Below the pieces are notes generated by a model. The model made no database searches, was not told the origin of the DNA, and worked only from the letters and a program-made list of their open reading frames with translations. A DNA stretch of 64,000 nucleotides from assembly GCF_010015445.1 (NCBI RefSeq), contig NC_053134.1, positions 4,356,636-4,420,635 on the forward strand. The letters are read 5' to 3'. This DNA is from Perca fluviatilis (taxonomy: Eukaryota; Chordata; Actinopteri; Perciformes; Percidae). Every line of letters starts with the position of its first letter. The stretch's first letter is position 1. This document shows positions 1-64,000 of the stretch, one piece after another. The translations under genes and the position numbers were made by a program.

Positions 1-222
1 TATGATTCTGAGCTTCTTCTGTGTTCGAGCTGTGAGTTTGTCGGATGAAGATCAGCCTACAGTCAGCTGAGAGTTAACATTAAAGGGCGCTGTACTGGGG
101 ATGCAGCGGTTAACACATTTCACTATTACCCACGCTTTAAAATGTTCCTGTTAATTAATCGTAAAAGCTCCGCTAAGTGTTAACTGACTGCACGTTATGT
201 GTAGTAGTGTGTGCAATTCTTA
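1..222. other. 5' flank/intron, no feature recognised
   Basis: No supported exon, repeat or tandem array seen in this stretch. Confidence 0.4.
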
Positions 223-540
223 TTAAAGGTCCCATGGCATGAAAAATTCACTTCACACACATTAATATGAGTTCCCCCAGCCTGCCTATGGTCCCCCAGT
301 GGCTAGAAATGGTGATAGGTGTAAACTGAGCCCTGGGTATCCTGCTCTGGCTTTGAGAAAATGAAAGCTCAGATGGGCCTGGAATTTTCCCCTTATGACA
401 TCATAAGGGGAAAGGTTACCTCCCCTTTTTCTGCTTTGCCCGCCCAGAGAATTTGGCCCCCCCATGAGAGACATCATGGCTTTCAAACGAGCAACTGGCT
501 CTAGTGGCTGTAATTCTGCACCAAGGCTGAATTTCGAGAA
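223..540 (+). mobile_element. 5' part of a TTAA-flanked teleost miniature element
   Basis: Begins TTAAAGGTCCCATGGCATGA, the usual end of a common fish non-autonomous element whose other end would be the inverse CATGGGACCTTTAA. The right terminus is not present; the element runs into the 46-bp tandem array at 541, which appears to be an expansion of its internal sequence. Confidence 0.5.
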
Positions 541-1089
541 AGAGACTTCAGATACAGTATTAGGGGACCACTAAGGTCTATATAAAAGAGACTTCAGATA
601 CAGTATTAGGGGACCACTAAGGCCTATATAAAAGAGACTTCAGATACAGTATTAGGGGACCACTAAGGCCTATATAAAAGAGACTTCAGATACAGTATTA
701 GGGGACCACTAAGGTCTATATAAAAGAGACTTCAGATACAGTATTAGGGGACCACTAAGGTCTATATAAAAGAGACTTCAGATACAGTATTAGGGGACCA
801 CTAAGGCTATATAAAAGAGACTTCAGATACAGTATTAGGGGACCACTAAGGTCTATATAAAGAGACTTCAGATACAGTATTAGGGGACCACTAAGGTCTA
901 TATAAAAGAGACTTCAGATACAGTATTAGGGGACCACTAAGGTCTATATAAAAGAGACTTCAGATACAGTATTAGGGGACCACTAAGGCCTATATAAAAG
1001 AGACTTCAGATACAGTATTAGGGGACCACTAAGGTCTATATAAAAGAGACTTCAGATACAGTATTAGGGGACCACTAAGGCCTATATAA
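541..1089. repeat. 46-bp minisatellite, about 12 copies
   Basis: Units begin agagacttcagatacag and end ctatataaaa, about 46 bp each, with very few differences (C/T in GGYCTATATA; a shorter unit near 855). High identity points to recent expansion or ongoing homogenisation. Every unit carries a TATATAAA-like string, which should not be read as promoters. Confidence 0.95.
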
Positions 1090-1109
1090 GAAGCTTTTCC
1101 CAACATTTT

Positions 1110-1349
1110 TGTCACTTGTTTCAACGTTCTTTAATCAATTATTTCTTCAAATGCTATAAAATTGAATAAAACACCCACATTCAATAATAAGTAGTGAACT
1201 GATGTTTTATTTTACTTGTGAAGAGCATTGTAGGGAACCATCCACATTATTTTGTTGTGAAAAAATTGGTTGAAAGAAAACCCACATTTCTGATGTAGAA
1301 ACTTTTTGAAAATGGGTCAGATTTGACCCGAGGCCAACAGGAGGGTTAA
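1110..1349 (-). mobile_element. Fragment of TTAA-type miniature transposon
   Basis: Ends at 1346-1349 with CCAACAGGAGGGTTAA, preceded by the GGGTCAGATTTGACCC palindrome. This CCCTCCTGTTG...GGGTCAAATTTGACCC terminus is a familiar teleost piggyBac-like end (family knowledge). The opposite end was not located. Confidence 0.45.
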
Positions 1350-1538
1350 ACCTCCTTGACAGCATAAACGCTCGCGTTTGCGCACACGCACACACACTCA
1401 CGGCACATCACACCCCAACCCCGTCACCGCGAGCTTTGACTGTCAGAGTAACAGTGGCTCCCTGTCATCTTTTATCGGTTAAACTCAACAACCCACTTCC
1501 ACCGATTCGGCGGCTTCTCACGGTGCTCTGTAGCCGGC

Positions 1539-1548
1539 GTCACGTGAC
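1539..1548. promoter_or_regulatory. Palindromic E-box GTCACGTGAC
   Basis: A perfect 10-bp palindrome containing CACGTG, in a locally CpG-rich stretch (about 1365-1560). The type is known to bind USF/TFE-class bHLH factors. Whether this is a plxnb2 promoter or a chance site inside repeat-rich DNA cannot be told. Confidence 0.25.
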
Positions 1549-1841
1549 CAGCCGGTGGTTGCCTAATTTCGTAGAATAGCATACGAATCGCCATGCATAC
1601 ATGTTGGTGAGAAAACATTTCACGAGATGCGTTGAACAGCTGAGTTGGGTTGTCTTGTTCTGAATAAAGGGAACAAAAACTTGGAATATTGTGTGCATGT
1701 AAACCTAGTCGTTGCCATCTCTAGAGGCTGCGCTGGCTCGTCTAAAAGTTCCCGAGCACAAGGGCCTCAATGCCTTCATAAAGTAAACTCACGAGGGACA
1801 CACAGCACTATGCTGTAACTTTTGGGCATGTAAATGTTAAC

Positions 1842-2320
1842 TAGAGCCCGACCGATAAAGGATTTTTAAGGCCGATATCGATACAAATATTTGGTGATTT
1901 AAAAATCCAATATTCCGATATATCAGCCGATATATAAATGTAAAAAGAAAATCCAGAAACACGTAACAAAACAGATTTCCCTAACATTAGTCCTCACTAA
2001 AATAATATGATAATGCAGTTTAAAAATACACTGGTTTGTTTTATTGTCACAACAGAACATCAAAATATATTAAAGTTCTGATAAATAAAATGTATAAAAG
2101 TACAAACTTAAGATATGAAACTTAAAGAGTGTTGCCAACAGGGACGTTGTAGAGCGCCCTCTGGTGGACAGATTATGTAACGCCAACACTCAGAACATAG
2201 TTGAAGTGGTGTTTCGTCTGTTTGTATTTTATTTTTTAAATATTCATTTTATTATTTTGCATTTACTGCCAATACCGATAGTTTGGAAAATGCCTAATAT
2301 CGGCCCGCGGTTGGGCTCTA
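1842..2320. mobile_element. hAT-type miniature transposon, perfect 8-bp target duplication
   Basis: Termini TAGAGCCCGACCGATA and the inverse (ATATCGG...TTGGGCTCTA), flanked on both sides by ATGTTAAC (1834-1841 and 2321-2328). An 8-bp duplication with TAG...CTA ends is the hAT signature. No transposase; 479 bp. Confidence 0.9.
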
Positions 2321-2533
2321 ATGTTAACGCATGTTTCTTCTTCTTTTCCAATAATACCAGTAGTTTAGCGATGCTCACTGGTGGTGAACTGGTTAATACG
2401 TTCCTCTATTTACTCTCCATTGTATGTTTGTCCTCACAGGCGGCCCTCTGTGTCTCTTTCTGTCGGCCTTTTGTTTGCTTCTGCTCGCTGTGTCACTGCC
2501 CTGCCGAGATGTTACCAAGTGGTACTATACAGA

Positions 2534-2534
<1 letters not shown>

Positions 2535-2601
<67 letters not shown>

Positions 2602-2652
2602 CGTGTGTGTGGTGGGTGTGTGTGTGGCTGGGGGTGTGTGTCTGTGTGAGAC
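2535..2652. repeat. (GT)n microsatellite with degenerate GT-rich tail
   Basis: About 32 GT units, then interrupted GTGG/GTGT repeats. The open frames rich in Val-Cys here are artefacts of the repeat. Confidence 0.95.
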
Positions 2653-3203
2653 ACTCAGTCTGCTTAATAACCACCGGCCTCTCAGACCTTCTATAATCAG
2701 ACTAATCCTCTCCTCAAAGGTTGAGTTATTAGAGGCTCTTATTTTGTCATCGTGAGATTAACAAACAGCGTTAGTCGTGTAATAGTATGCATCCTCTCGG
2801 GTTTATTCAGCTCCAAACAAATGCCTTCCTGACGTCTTTCTTTCTTATTGTGTCCCATAAAAGTCGTCCGATCCAGTTTTTTTTTTTTTCACGTTTTTTT
2901 TGTTGTTGCTCTATATCGATTTATTTGATGTTGGATGAAGTTACAAGCGGCTTCAAAAGTCTAACGCATTTTAAATTAGAGAAACTTCATGATGTTGTTG
3001 ATTGAGTATTTTATGGATTTGATTGATAAAGCACACAAACATGTTTTCTCAAAATCATGTTATTTCTTTATTTTGGTACACCTGGAATCTCCATCTGGAC
3101 CAAAAAACATCTTAAAGTCTGCTTCTTCTCTACATTAGTGTGCAATGCTCGGTGGACTCTGGGACTGGTAGAAGAGATTGTGTTGTTGATAGATGAGGTA
3201 TAG

Positions 3204-3247
<44 letters not shown>

Positions 3248-4730
3248 TATCCTCTTCGGTCTTTAAGTTTTATGCTTACTTGGTCTCAGCCATACTCTCC
3301 TTCAGGCCTCTTCATTACCACCAATAATAACTCAATTTCCCCCGGGTTCCGCCAATGATAGCACTCGTATCCCCTCCAGGCCCGGCCAATCAGCTTCAAT
3401 GTTCCTCCGGCCCGCTGTCATGAATGGCTAATGACGCCTGGTGGTGGGCATGAATGCAAACTAGGGCTTTTCTTACTCCTGAGAAAATGTAATCCACAAA
3501 CAAGAAGTCAAAGTTCGGAGCAGGAAAATGAAGAGGAACTGGAGAAAAATCTACAAATTTGTTATTGGATATGTAAACAGTGCAGACATGCAGGGGTGGG
3601 GGGGGGGGGCATGCTCCATTTACAGCAGCTACGTGCACTATTTTTTAAAACCATTTGAGTTAATAGAATGCCTAAAAATCTGTACATCATTTGGGGAAAA
3701 ACCTGATAGTTGCCAATTAAGGAAAATAATCATTGTGTAGAGCCGATATTCTGTTTTATATCAAACTGTTCTCTAACGGTCATTCTGAATCCAGAACACA
3801 ACAGATGTTGAGGAAGATTAATTTTTACTCCTGTCATTCTAAAAGAAGCAAAAACTGTTTTGATTAAACCATTTTTAAGTTACATAACGTCGGTAGGGTA
3901 GGTATTTGGCGTAAACAGCGTTACCAATCTTGAAACCTATGTATGTAAAGTTCACAGAATGAATATTGCTATTCCCCCAGTAATAGTAGTAAGTTTGGCT
4001 CCATTGATTGGCCAGTCTAGTCCGAGTATCTGAGGGGAAATGACACAATGTTGGAAGTTATTTTAAAACCCCAAAAGATTCTGGGCTTTTGAGAAAACAT
4101 TGGGAGCTGGAGCCCCAAAAGCCACCGCCTCGCTCCGCCCCTGCCAAACTGTGATCTTGGTTGCTGATGTTGGTTATTTCTCCCCAATTTCGGATCAAAT
4201 TCATGCTGATACATGTCCACTTGTGTGGTCCACACATTTACGATTCGGCAATGGTTATGGTTAGGGTTATCGGTTGGCTGTTGGAACGGGTTTGAATCTT
4301 TGGTCTGAACTGGGCTTCACTTATCTTTACTTTATCCTCAGAATTTGGAGATAAATCTCGTAACTCGAATCCTGATTTTGACTCTCGGTAGCATTAGCGA
4401 AGAACTTTAGCACCATTCATTCAGTAGGAAGTCGACTATGTTATGTTATGCATGTTTTTGTGTTACATGTATCAAATCTGCTTCTACTCCAACTGGGATG
4501 GAAACCAGACTGTTAAAAAAAAACTTTCATTTGTTTAAATGTTTCTTTGGGTAGAGCAGACAGACAGGCAGGTTTAACAGACAGTCGGTCGGTCAGAGAC
4601 ACGAGCAGAAAGTCAGGACCATAGATGGAGTTTCAGATGTGGTTCGTCCCTCGGGATCTCTTGTGTCAGAAAACCAGTTTTGTTTGAACTTGTTCCCGCG
4701 GGTGAGGATGTAGAGAAAACACAGAGAGAG
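2653..4730. other. Upstream non-coding stretch, one short (GT)n
   Basis: No exon supported. It holds a (GT)n tract at about 3208-3244 and short T or G runs. Open frames here are short and have no recognisable protein signature. Confidence 0.4.
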
Positions 4731-4935
4731 AGGGAGAGAGAGAGGGGGGGGGGGGAGACAATGTGAATTACAAAGAGAAGTTAGAAAGAGAAAAGCTTAA
4801 AGAGGTTAGACAGAGAGAGAAACCAGTCAGGCTTTATTCCCCTGGCTGGAGCTTCTGCAGACATTCCTGGATTTAGTTTCACTCCAAACTTTTTTAGCAG
4901 AGGGGTAGTCACAGATTGCTGTTCTCTCCCCTGTT

Positions 4936-5112
<177 letters not shown>

Positions 5113-5226
5113 ACTTTTCCATCACATGTGTATTTTATCCCAGTTGTTGGTAACTCTGGTTTCCTACCACAACTATCCTACTGTTTGGTGCCAATGTAAT
5201 CTCACACACACACACACACACACACA

Positions 5227-6467
5227 GACTCTGTAATACTATATTCGAGCAGACTCTCGCTAACGAACCAAAATATGCCAAACCTTAAACTCCCGCCACC
5301 CAGACGCAGGCGTGTTACAGATGGGAAAAGCTGAATGAATGATTGGAGAAACAGAACGAGTGCTGCTGCTGCTACTATACCAGGGTAATTATAGTAAAAC
5401 TAAACTAAAACTCAAATGAAAATAAGCAGTACATATGTTTGTTTTTTTTTAAACGAAAACAAAAAGGAACGCAAATTAAGTTAGATTTCTTTACCCAAAT
5501 TGAATAGAATTGACATTGACTTGCCAGCAGATGGCGCTGTGTAGCAACCGCTTCACATCGGACCATAGGCAGTTAAAGAAATGGACACAGCGACGCCATT
5601 GAAATTCAAAAGTCAGAACTAAAATAACCTTGCTCTGTGCAGGTGTTCTGCAAAAGAAATGCGCTAATTAACACCCTGGTATTCTCTGTAGGGCTGCGAC
5701 TATCAATAACTTGCATCTTCGATTAATCTGCCGCTATTTGGAGGCTGTAACAATCCTCATAGCCTCGCCATCCCATCGGAACAACTCGTTTCGTGAAGTC
5801 CATCCGGAAGTCCTCGAACCAAATCAAGTCAAACTACTATAATCTGTTCACTCCTTCAATTATTTATAATGCAAAGCCCCAACCCGATAGCACCCTGATC
5901 CTGGTGTGCGCCGTGCAGCATCCAACCTGACCCGGTGGTAGGGCTGGGTACCGGACTTTGGCACTTTTTAAACACTGACCGAATTGCCTCCTTAGTATCG
6001 AGTATTGAAAAAATGCCTTCTCATTCAATACATAATTTCAATAGCTAAATCTCAATGAGCATGCAGCATGCCTGTGCCAAGATCAATCAATGCTTGTGAT
6101 TGGCTGTCTAACGTTTACGCCAAATTCAACGTTACGAGCGGACACGGGGCTCACGTCTGTGTGTGTTTGTATTTTGAGAGGCTGCACTGTAAAACTTTTC
6201 AGTAATAGACTGGCAGCAGTTTCGCCCGTAAACTACTCTTTATTTACAGTACATACTGTTTTAAAATGTAAAGGTATTTGAATGTACTGTAACCACCTAC
6301 CCATCCAACTGTATGAAATAGACATACAGTTTCTTACTGTATTATATGGATTTACAGTAATATACTGGCTGCAGTGTAAGTCCCGCCCCAAAATGTCCTC
6401 CTCACCTTACATACCTGAAGATCTTGAAGTCAAACTGTTGTTCACAAGGATGGAAGAAGAATAACAG

Positions 6468-6470
<3 letters not shown>
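5227..6470. other. Upstream non-coding stretch with transposon-end fragments
   Basis: No exon supported. Around 5692 an AGGGCTGCGACTATCAAT terminus of a hAT-like element is visible, and near 5940 a GGGCTGGGTACCGGAC end; partners were not found. Confidence 0.35.

Positions 6471-6513
<43 letters not shown>
6470..6513. repeat. (CA)n microsatellite
   Basis: About 22 CA units. No associated gene feature. Confidence 0.95.
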
Positions 6514-6516
<3 letters not shown>

Positions 6517-6990
6517 CACCTTTGTAACCCAGTTTATTCCTGGGCTGACACCAGTCAGGCTTTTGGAGCCAAAAGCAGGAGGATGAAAGAAAGAACGAGA
6601 GAAAAGCAAGCAGAGAGAGCTAGATCCCCGTGTGGAAACCAAAGATGGTTTTCCTTTTGATGTGGCAGATGCACACATCCATAACAGGCCTTCTGAGAGT
6701 GAAGGTGAGTGTCTTTTTATTCTGTGGTGTGGGAGGAGGACAGAAATGAAATGTAATGAGAGAGGAGGCCAAACGACAGGGACAAAGAGACGAGCAAGGA
6801 GAGAAGGTTTTTTATTTTTCTCACCACTTTAATAGCAAATTGAAACTCAGCCATGTTGACCAGCATCACCCGACATTAGAGACCCTTTAACAACATTTGA
6901 AATGCTTATTGCAGAAGTACTGATTTCAAGTTCACCTTATCATTTGTTAAAGCTACTTGATGCCTACATTTCCTTGGGATCAATAAAGCA

Positions 6991-7302
6991 TCCACCCATC
7001 CATCCATCCATCCATCCACCCATCCATCCATCCATCCATCCATCCATCCATCCATCCACCATCCATCCATCCATCCCATCCACCTACCCATCCATCCATC
7101 CTTCCATCCCAACCCATCCTCCCATCCCAACCCATCCATCCACCCATCCATCCTTCCAACCCAACCCATCCATCCACACATCCATCCTTCCATCTCAACC
7201 CATCCATCCACCCATCCATCCTTCCAACCCATCCATCCACACATCCATCCTTCCATCTCAACCCATCCATCCATCCATCCATCCATCCATCTAATCTATC
7301 TA
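6991..7302. repeat. (CATC)n tetranucleotide array
   Basis: About 310 bp of CATC/CCAT repeat with imperfect higher-order blocks (units ending CCTTCCAACC or CCTTCCATCTCA recur). The Met-Asp-Gly-Trp open frames on the minus strand are simple repeat translation. Confidence 0.95.
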
Positions 7303-8442
7303 TCTACCCAACATTATGTGTGAAACGGTTTAGGCACCCAAACGACTTGGTTAAGATTAGAAGAAAGTTTTTGGTTTTGGTTATGAATGAATGAAGTCGC
7401 CTACTTGCGTTAGACATGAACGCCGGTCTACCCGGCTGAAAGTCCTGTGGCTGAGTTCCACATCTCCTACTTTTAAAGGAGATCGCTGAGTCAGCTGACC
7501 TGATATCCTGATTATCTGTTTGGTGAAACCAAAGAGGATTTTCCAGCCTTGGCTGGACAATAAAATTGTATAATTATACTCTGTTATTCTATTCCGTTCC
7601 TTCTTTGCTTCTTTGCTTCTTTAGAAACAAATCACAGTGCATTTATCTTCATAGGTATATATAGGAACAGTGAATGAGGACAGCCTGACTGGTAAACAGA
7701 AATATAGTAATGTATATGCGGCATGAGAAGTAATGATATGATATACTGTACAAGGATGTAAACGGGTAGTAAAAGTAAGTAAATACAAGTATATAAACCA
7801 GTGGGCAACACTGAGTGCATTCAAAGGTCTGTATTTGTGTAATCCTCCAGTGTAATACTTCTTAAAACTCTGCATTGCGGCCATTAAGCCCCACTGACTC
7901 TTGATATCTGTGGAAAGGTAATTTGGGCGAGCAGGTGGGTACAAAGATAAGTCTTTTCACACTAATAAATAAATCCCTTTTACAATGAAGCCAACTGAAG
8001 TGAATTTAATTTGGAGGGAGCTAAAAGCACACTGGGGGGTGGGGGGACGGGGGGGTCAGTCGATTTAACCACCAATCAAAACGATCTGATAGCCACTGCT
8101 GGATGATTGGCCAGTCCAGTAAAAATGCCTCATCACGCAAGCGAACGAACGTACACGTTTGATTTATTGAGCAGGAGGCAGAGACGATGCTAATTAAAAC
8201 ATTTTCATGATGCGCTCGGTGAAATTAAGATTGGGGGGGGGGGGGATGGTGAGCTAAAGTTTACGAGAATCGCCCCCAAAATGACCCGATGTTTGCATCG
8301 CTAACGTGAATGTTTGTGCGCCGGCGTTACTGAACACTGGTCTTGTTTTACAGCCACAGGCCACGGCTGTAATTAAACACACCCATCCAGACTAATGGGA
8401 GGAGAAACTCAGTATGTCAGAAAACTAATTGCTACACTCAGT

Positions 8443-8443
<1 letters not shown>
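7303..8443. other. Upstream non-coding stretch
   Basis: No exon or complete element recognised. G-runs occur at about 8036-8055 and 8234-8245. Confidence 0.35.
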
Positions 8444-8487
<44 letters not shown>

Positions 8488-8505
8488 CACACACACACAC
8501 ACACA
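8444..8505. repeat. (CT)n followed by (AC)n microsatellite
   Basis: About 40 bp of TC repeat, then a short CA tract. Confidence 0.95.
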
Positions 8506-8999
8506 TATTCTTCTTTTGTCTTTGCTAATCTAATCTGGCTCAGCAACTCTCTTCACTTTTTAGTCAGTTACCTTCCCCTCTTCCTCTTCCTCTCTCGATT
8601 TTCCTCCAGTAAAGGATGTTCTGGGTTTAATGAGAAGCTCCTCATTATCTTTGCTCTGAGCGCTCAGTGGTTCCTCCCCTCGAGTTTGTGCTGCTGTTTG
8701 GTGCTGACTGTGCCCCCCCCCGCAGCACAATGTCAGGATTGTGCTTAGTTTTAGAGGACGAGCACCGACTGTCTAACGTCTTTGTCTCGCCGCATTCGAG
8801 TTCAGCGGGTTTGTTGTCACAAACCGTGTTCACAGAACAGATTAGGGCTTCAGCTGACAATTCTTGATTCATTGCCGTCTTGTTTAGGCTTCATTGTGTT
8901 AAATAAAACAACAACAAAGATTAAAAAAATGTTCTTTCTCTCCTCTGTTTAGCAATACTGCAGTCCTGTCGATTATTTTCTGGATGAATGGATTAGTTG

Positions 9000-9350
9000 T
9001 TTGTAGAGGATGGATACCGGGTTCGGACAGATATTTAGAAAGGATGTTCAGGTCGGGCCACATCAGCGCGATAAGGCATTGAATATTTTTGCACCTGTGT
9101 TAACGTGCGCTTGTTGCCCCGTGTGCGCTGATGCGCTCATCTGTTGACATTTCCGAATGCCTTCCTACAAACGGAGGTGTGTGTCATTAGTATGAGGGGG
9201 AAAAAATGAGATTTTAACTGTGTCAGGCTCGGGTCGGGCTCGGACATAAATATCTTGTTGCCTGTCCGGCTCGGGCCGGGTTCGGTTTCTACTCTGTCGG
9301 ACGTGGGCCCGGCTCGGACAGAAAAATGCGGCCCGATCCGCACTCTAGTT
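9000..9350. mobile_element. GC-rich hAT-like fragment
   Basis: Contains repeated CGGGCTCGG / GGCTCGGGCC motifs and ends GCGGCCCGATCCGCACTCTA, a terminus typical of a dispersed fish repeat. The left end near 9005 (GGATACCGGGTTCGGAC) is degraded; no target duplication found. Confidence 0.35.
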
Positions 9351-9690
9351 GTTTGGTCTCTAAAATGTCAGAAAATTATGAAAAATGTGGCTCAGTGTCT
9401 CTCAAAGCCCAAGATAACGTCCTCAAATGTCTTGTTTTGTCCCCAACTCAAAGATATTCAGTTTACTGTCACAGAGGAGAGAAGACACTAGAACAATATT
9501 CACATTTAACAAGCTGACATCAGAGAATTTTAACTTATTTTTCATTAAAAAAATGACTCAAACCGATTATCTAAATATTTGGCGTTTAATTTCATAGTCG
9601 ACAACTAATCGACCAATTTTTGCGGCACCATAACAAAGAACAAAAAAAATGTAACTTTTCTTTCTCTGCTCTGTTTCTCCTCCAGACGCG

Positions 9691-63514
<53,824 letters not shown>

Positions 63515-64000
63515 GTAACTGTCTGACTCATCTCCCTTCATACACGGTCCCCCTTTAGATCATTTATATAAAAGAAGGGGTAATACAGTCATGGGTTTTT
63601 CACACATTTACAGAGGAGCGGGAAGATATTTTCGGCAGGGGGTGCTGGTGGGGAGGGGGGGGAGGGGTCTAAAGCTACTATGTTACACAGGCTTCTGTAG
63701 CCAACTCTACCGCGGTCTCCTTTTAAAAACTCACTCGCCCCTCCCCTCCATGAAGTACAGCTGAGCTGACAGTGCGTACAAACTATATCCCAACATAGGG
63801 CCTACTGCACAGCCAACTCCAAAAAACCAGCGATGAAAAAAGTAGGCCTATCTAAGTATCTGTGTGAATGCGTGCATGTAAACTAACATGTTATTTATAT
63901 AGTGCAACCAATGTAAATTATATATTATTTGCAATAATGCATAATCAAAATGTCTGTTAAAACAAGGAGCTCGACGCACCAGGATCGGTTTTCTAGATGA
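63515..64000. other. Intron 24, incomplete
   Basis: No exon seen. The next exon (continuing toward the membrane segment) should lie to the right of the window. Confidence 0.5.

Noticed and set aside
541..1089. Array of TATA boxes
   Set aside because: TATATAAA is part of the minisatellite unit; no initiation context or downstream exon.
6906..7286. Long Met-Asp-Gly-Trp repeat protein
   Set aside because: Translation of the CATC tetranucleotide array.

Overview
The window is teleost (probably percomorph) nuclear DNA, plus strand in transcription direction. It carries most of the extracellular half of one gene, a plexin-B2 orthologue (plxnb2; a or b duplicate not decidable here). Twenty-four coding pieces, including one probable 15-nt microexon, join in frame from the initiator ATG at 9691 to 63514. 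They give about 1208 residues: signal peptide, Sema domain, three PSI modules, IPT domains and a basic furin-type site. The transmembrane segment and the intracellular GAP/RBD part lie beyond the right edge. Fish origin is shown by the vertebrate plexin exon pattern, teleost-type hAT and TTAA miniature transposons, tRNA-derived SINEs, L1 and L2 LINE remnants, and very abundant (GT)n/(CA)n arrays.

Layout: 1-9685 is 5' flank or 5'-UTR intron, rich in repeats (a 46-bp minisatellite, a hAT copy with perfect 8-bp target duplication, TA/GT and CATC arrays). 9691-24133 holds coding exons 1-8 (signal peptide, Sema, PSI-1). 24134-33593 is a 9.5-kb intron with a stack of nested transposons. 33594-41833 holds exons 9-15 (PSI-2, linker, PSI-3). 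41834-50156 is an 8.3-kb intron with several hAT copies, one nested in another element. 50157-63514 holds exons 16-24 (IPT domains and cleavage site).

No second host gene was found on either strand. Everything else supportable is mobile or tandem DNA: (i) hAT-type copies with 8-bp duplications, (ii) TTAA-flanked miniature elements, (iii) a set of elements with TAG...CTA ends and 9-bp target duplications, one carrying a RecQ-like helicase fragment, (iv) LINE and SINE remnants, (v) minisatellites. Points of most interest are the in-frame microexon, (TG)n tracts sitting where polypyrimidine tracts should be at three acceptors, a tandem duplication that copied the 3' end of exon 9 and was then hit by an L1, and the 9-bp-duplication transposon family. 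Conservation statements rest on family knowledge recalled without a database search.
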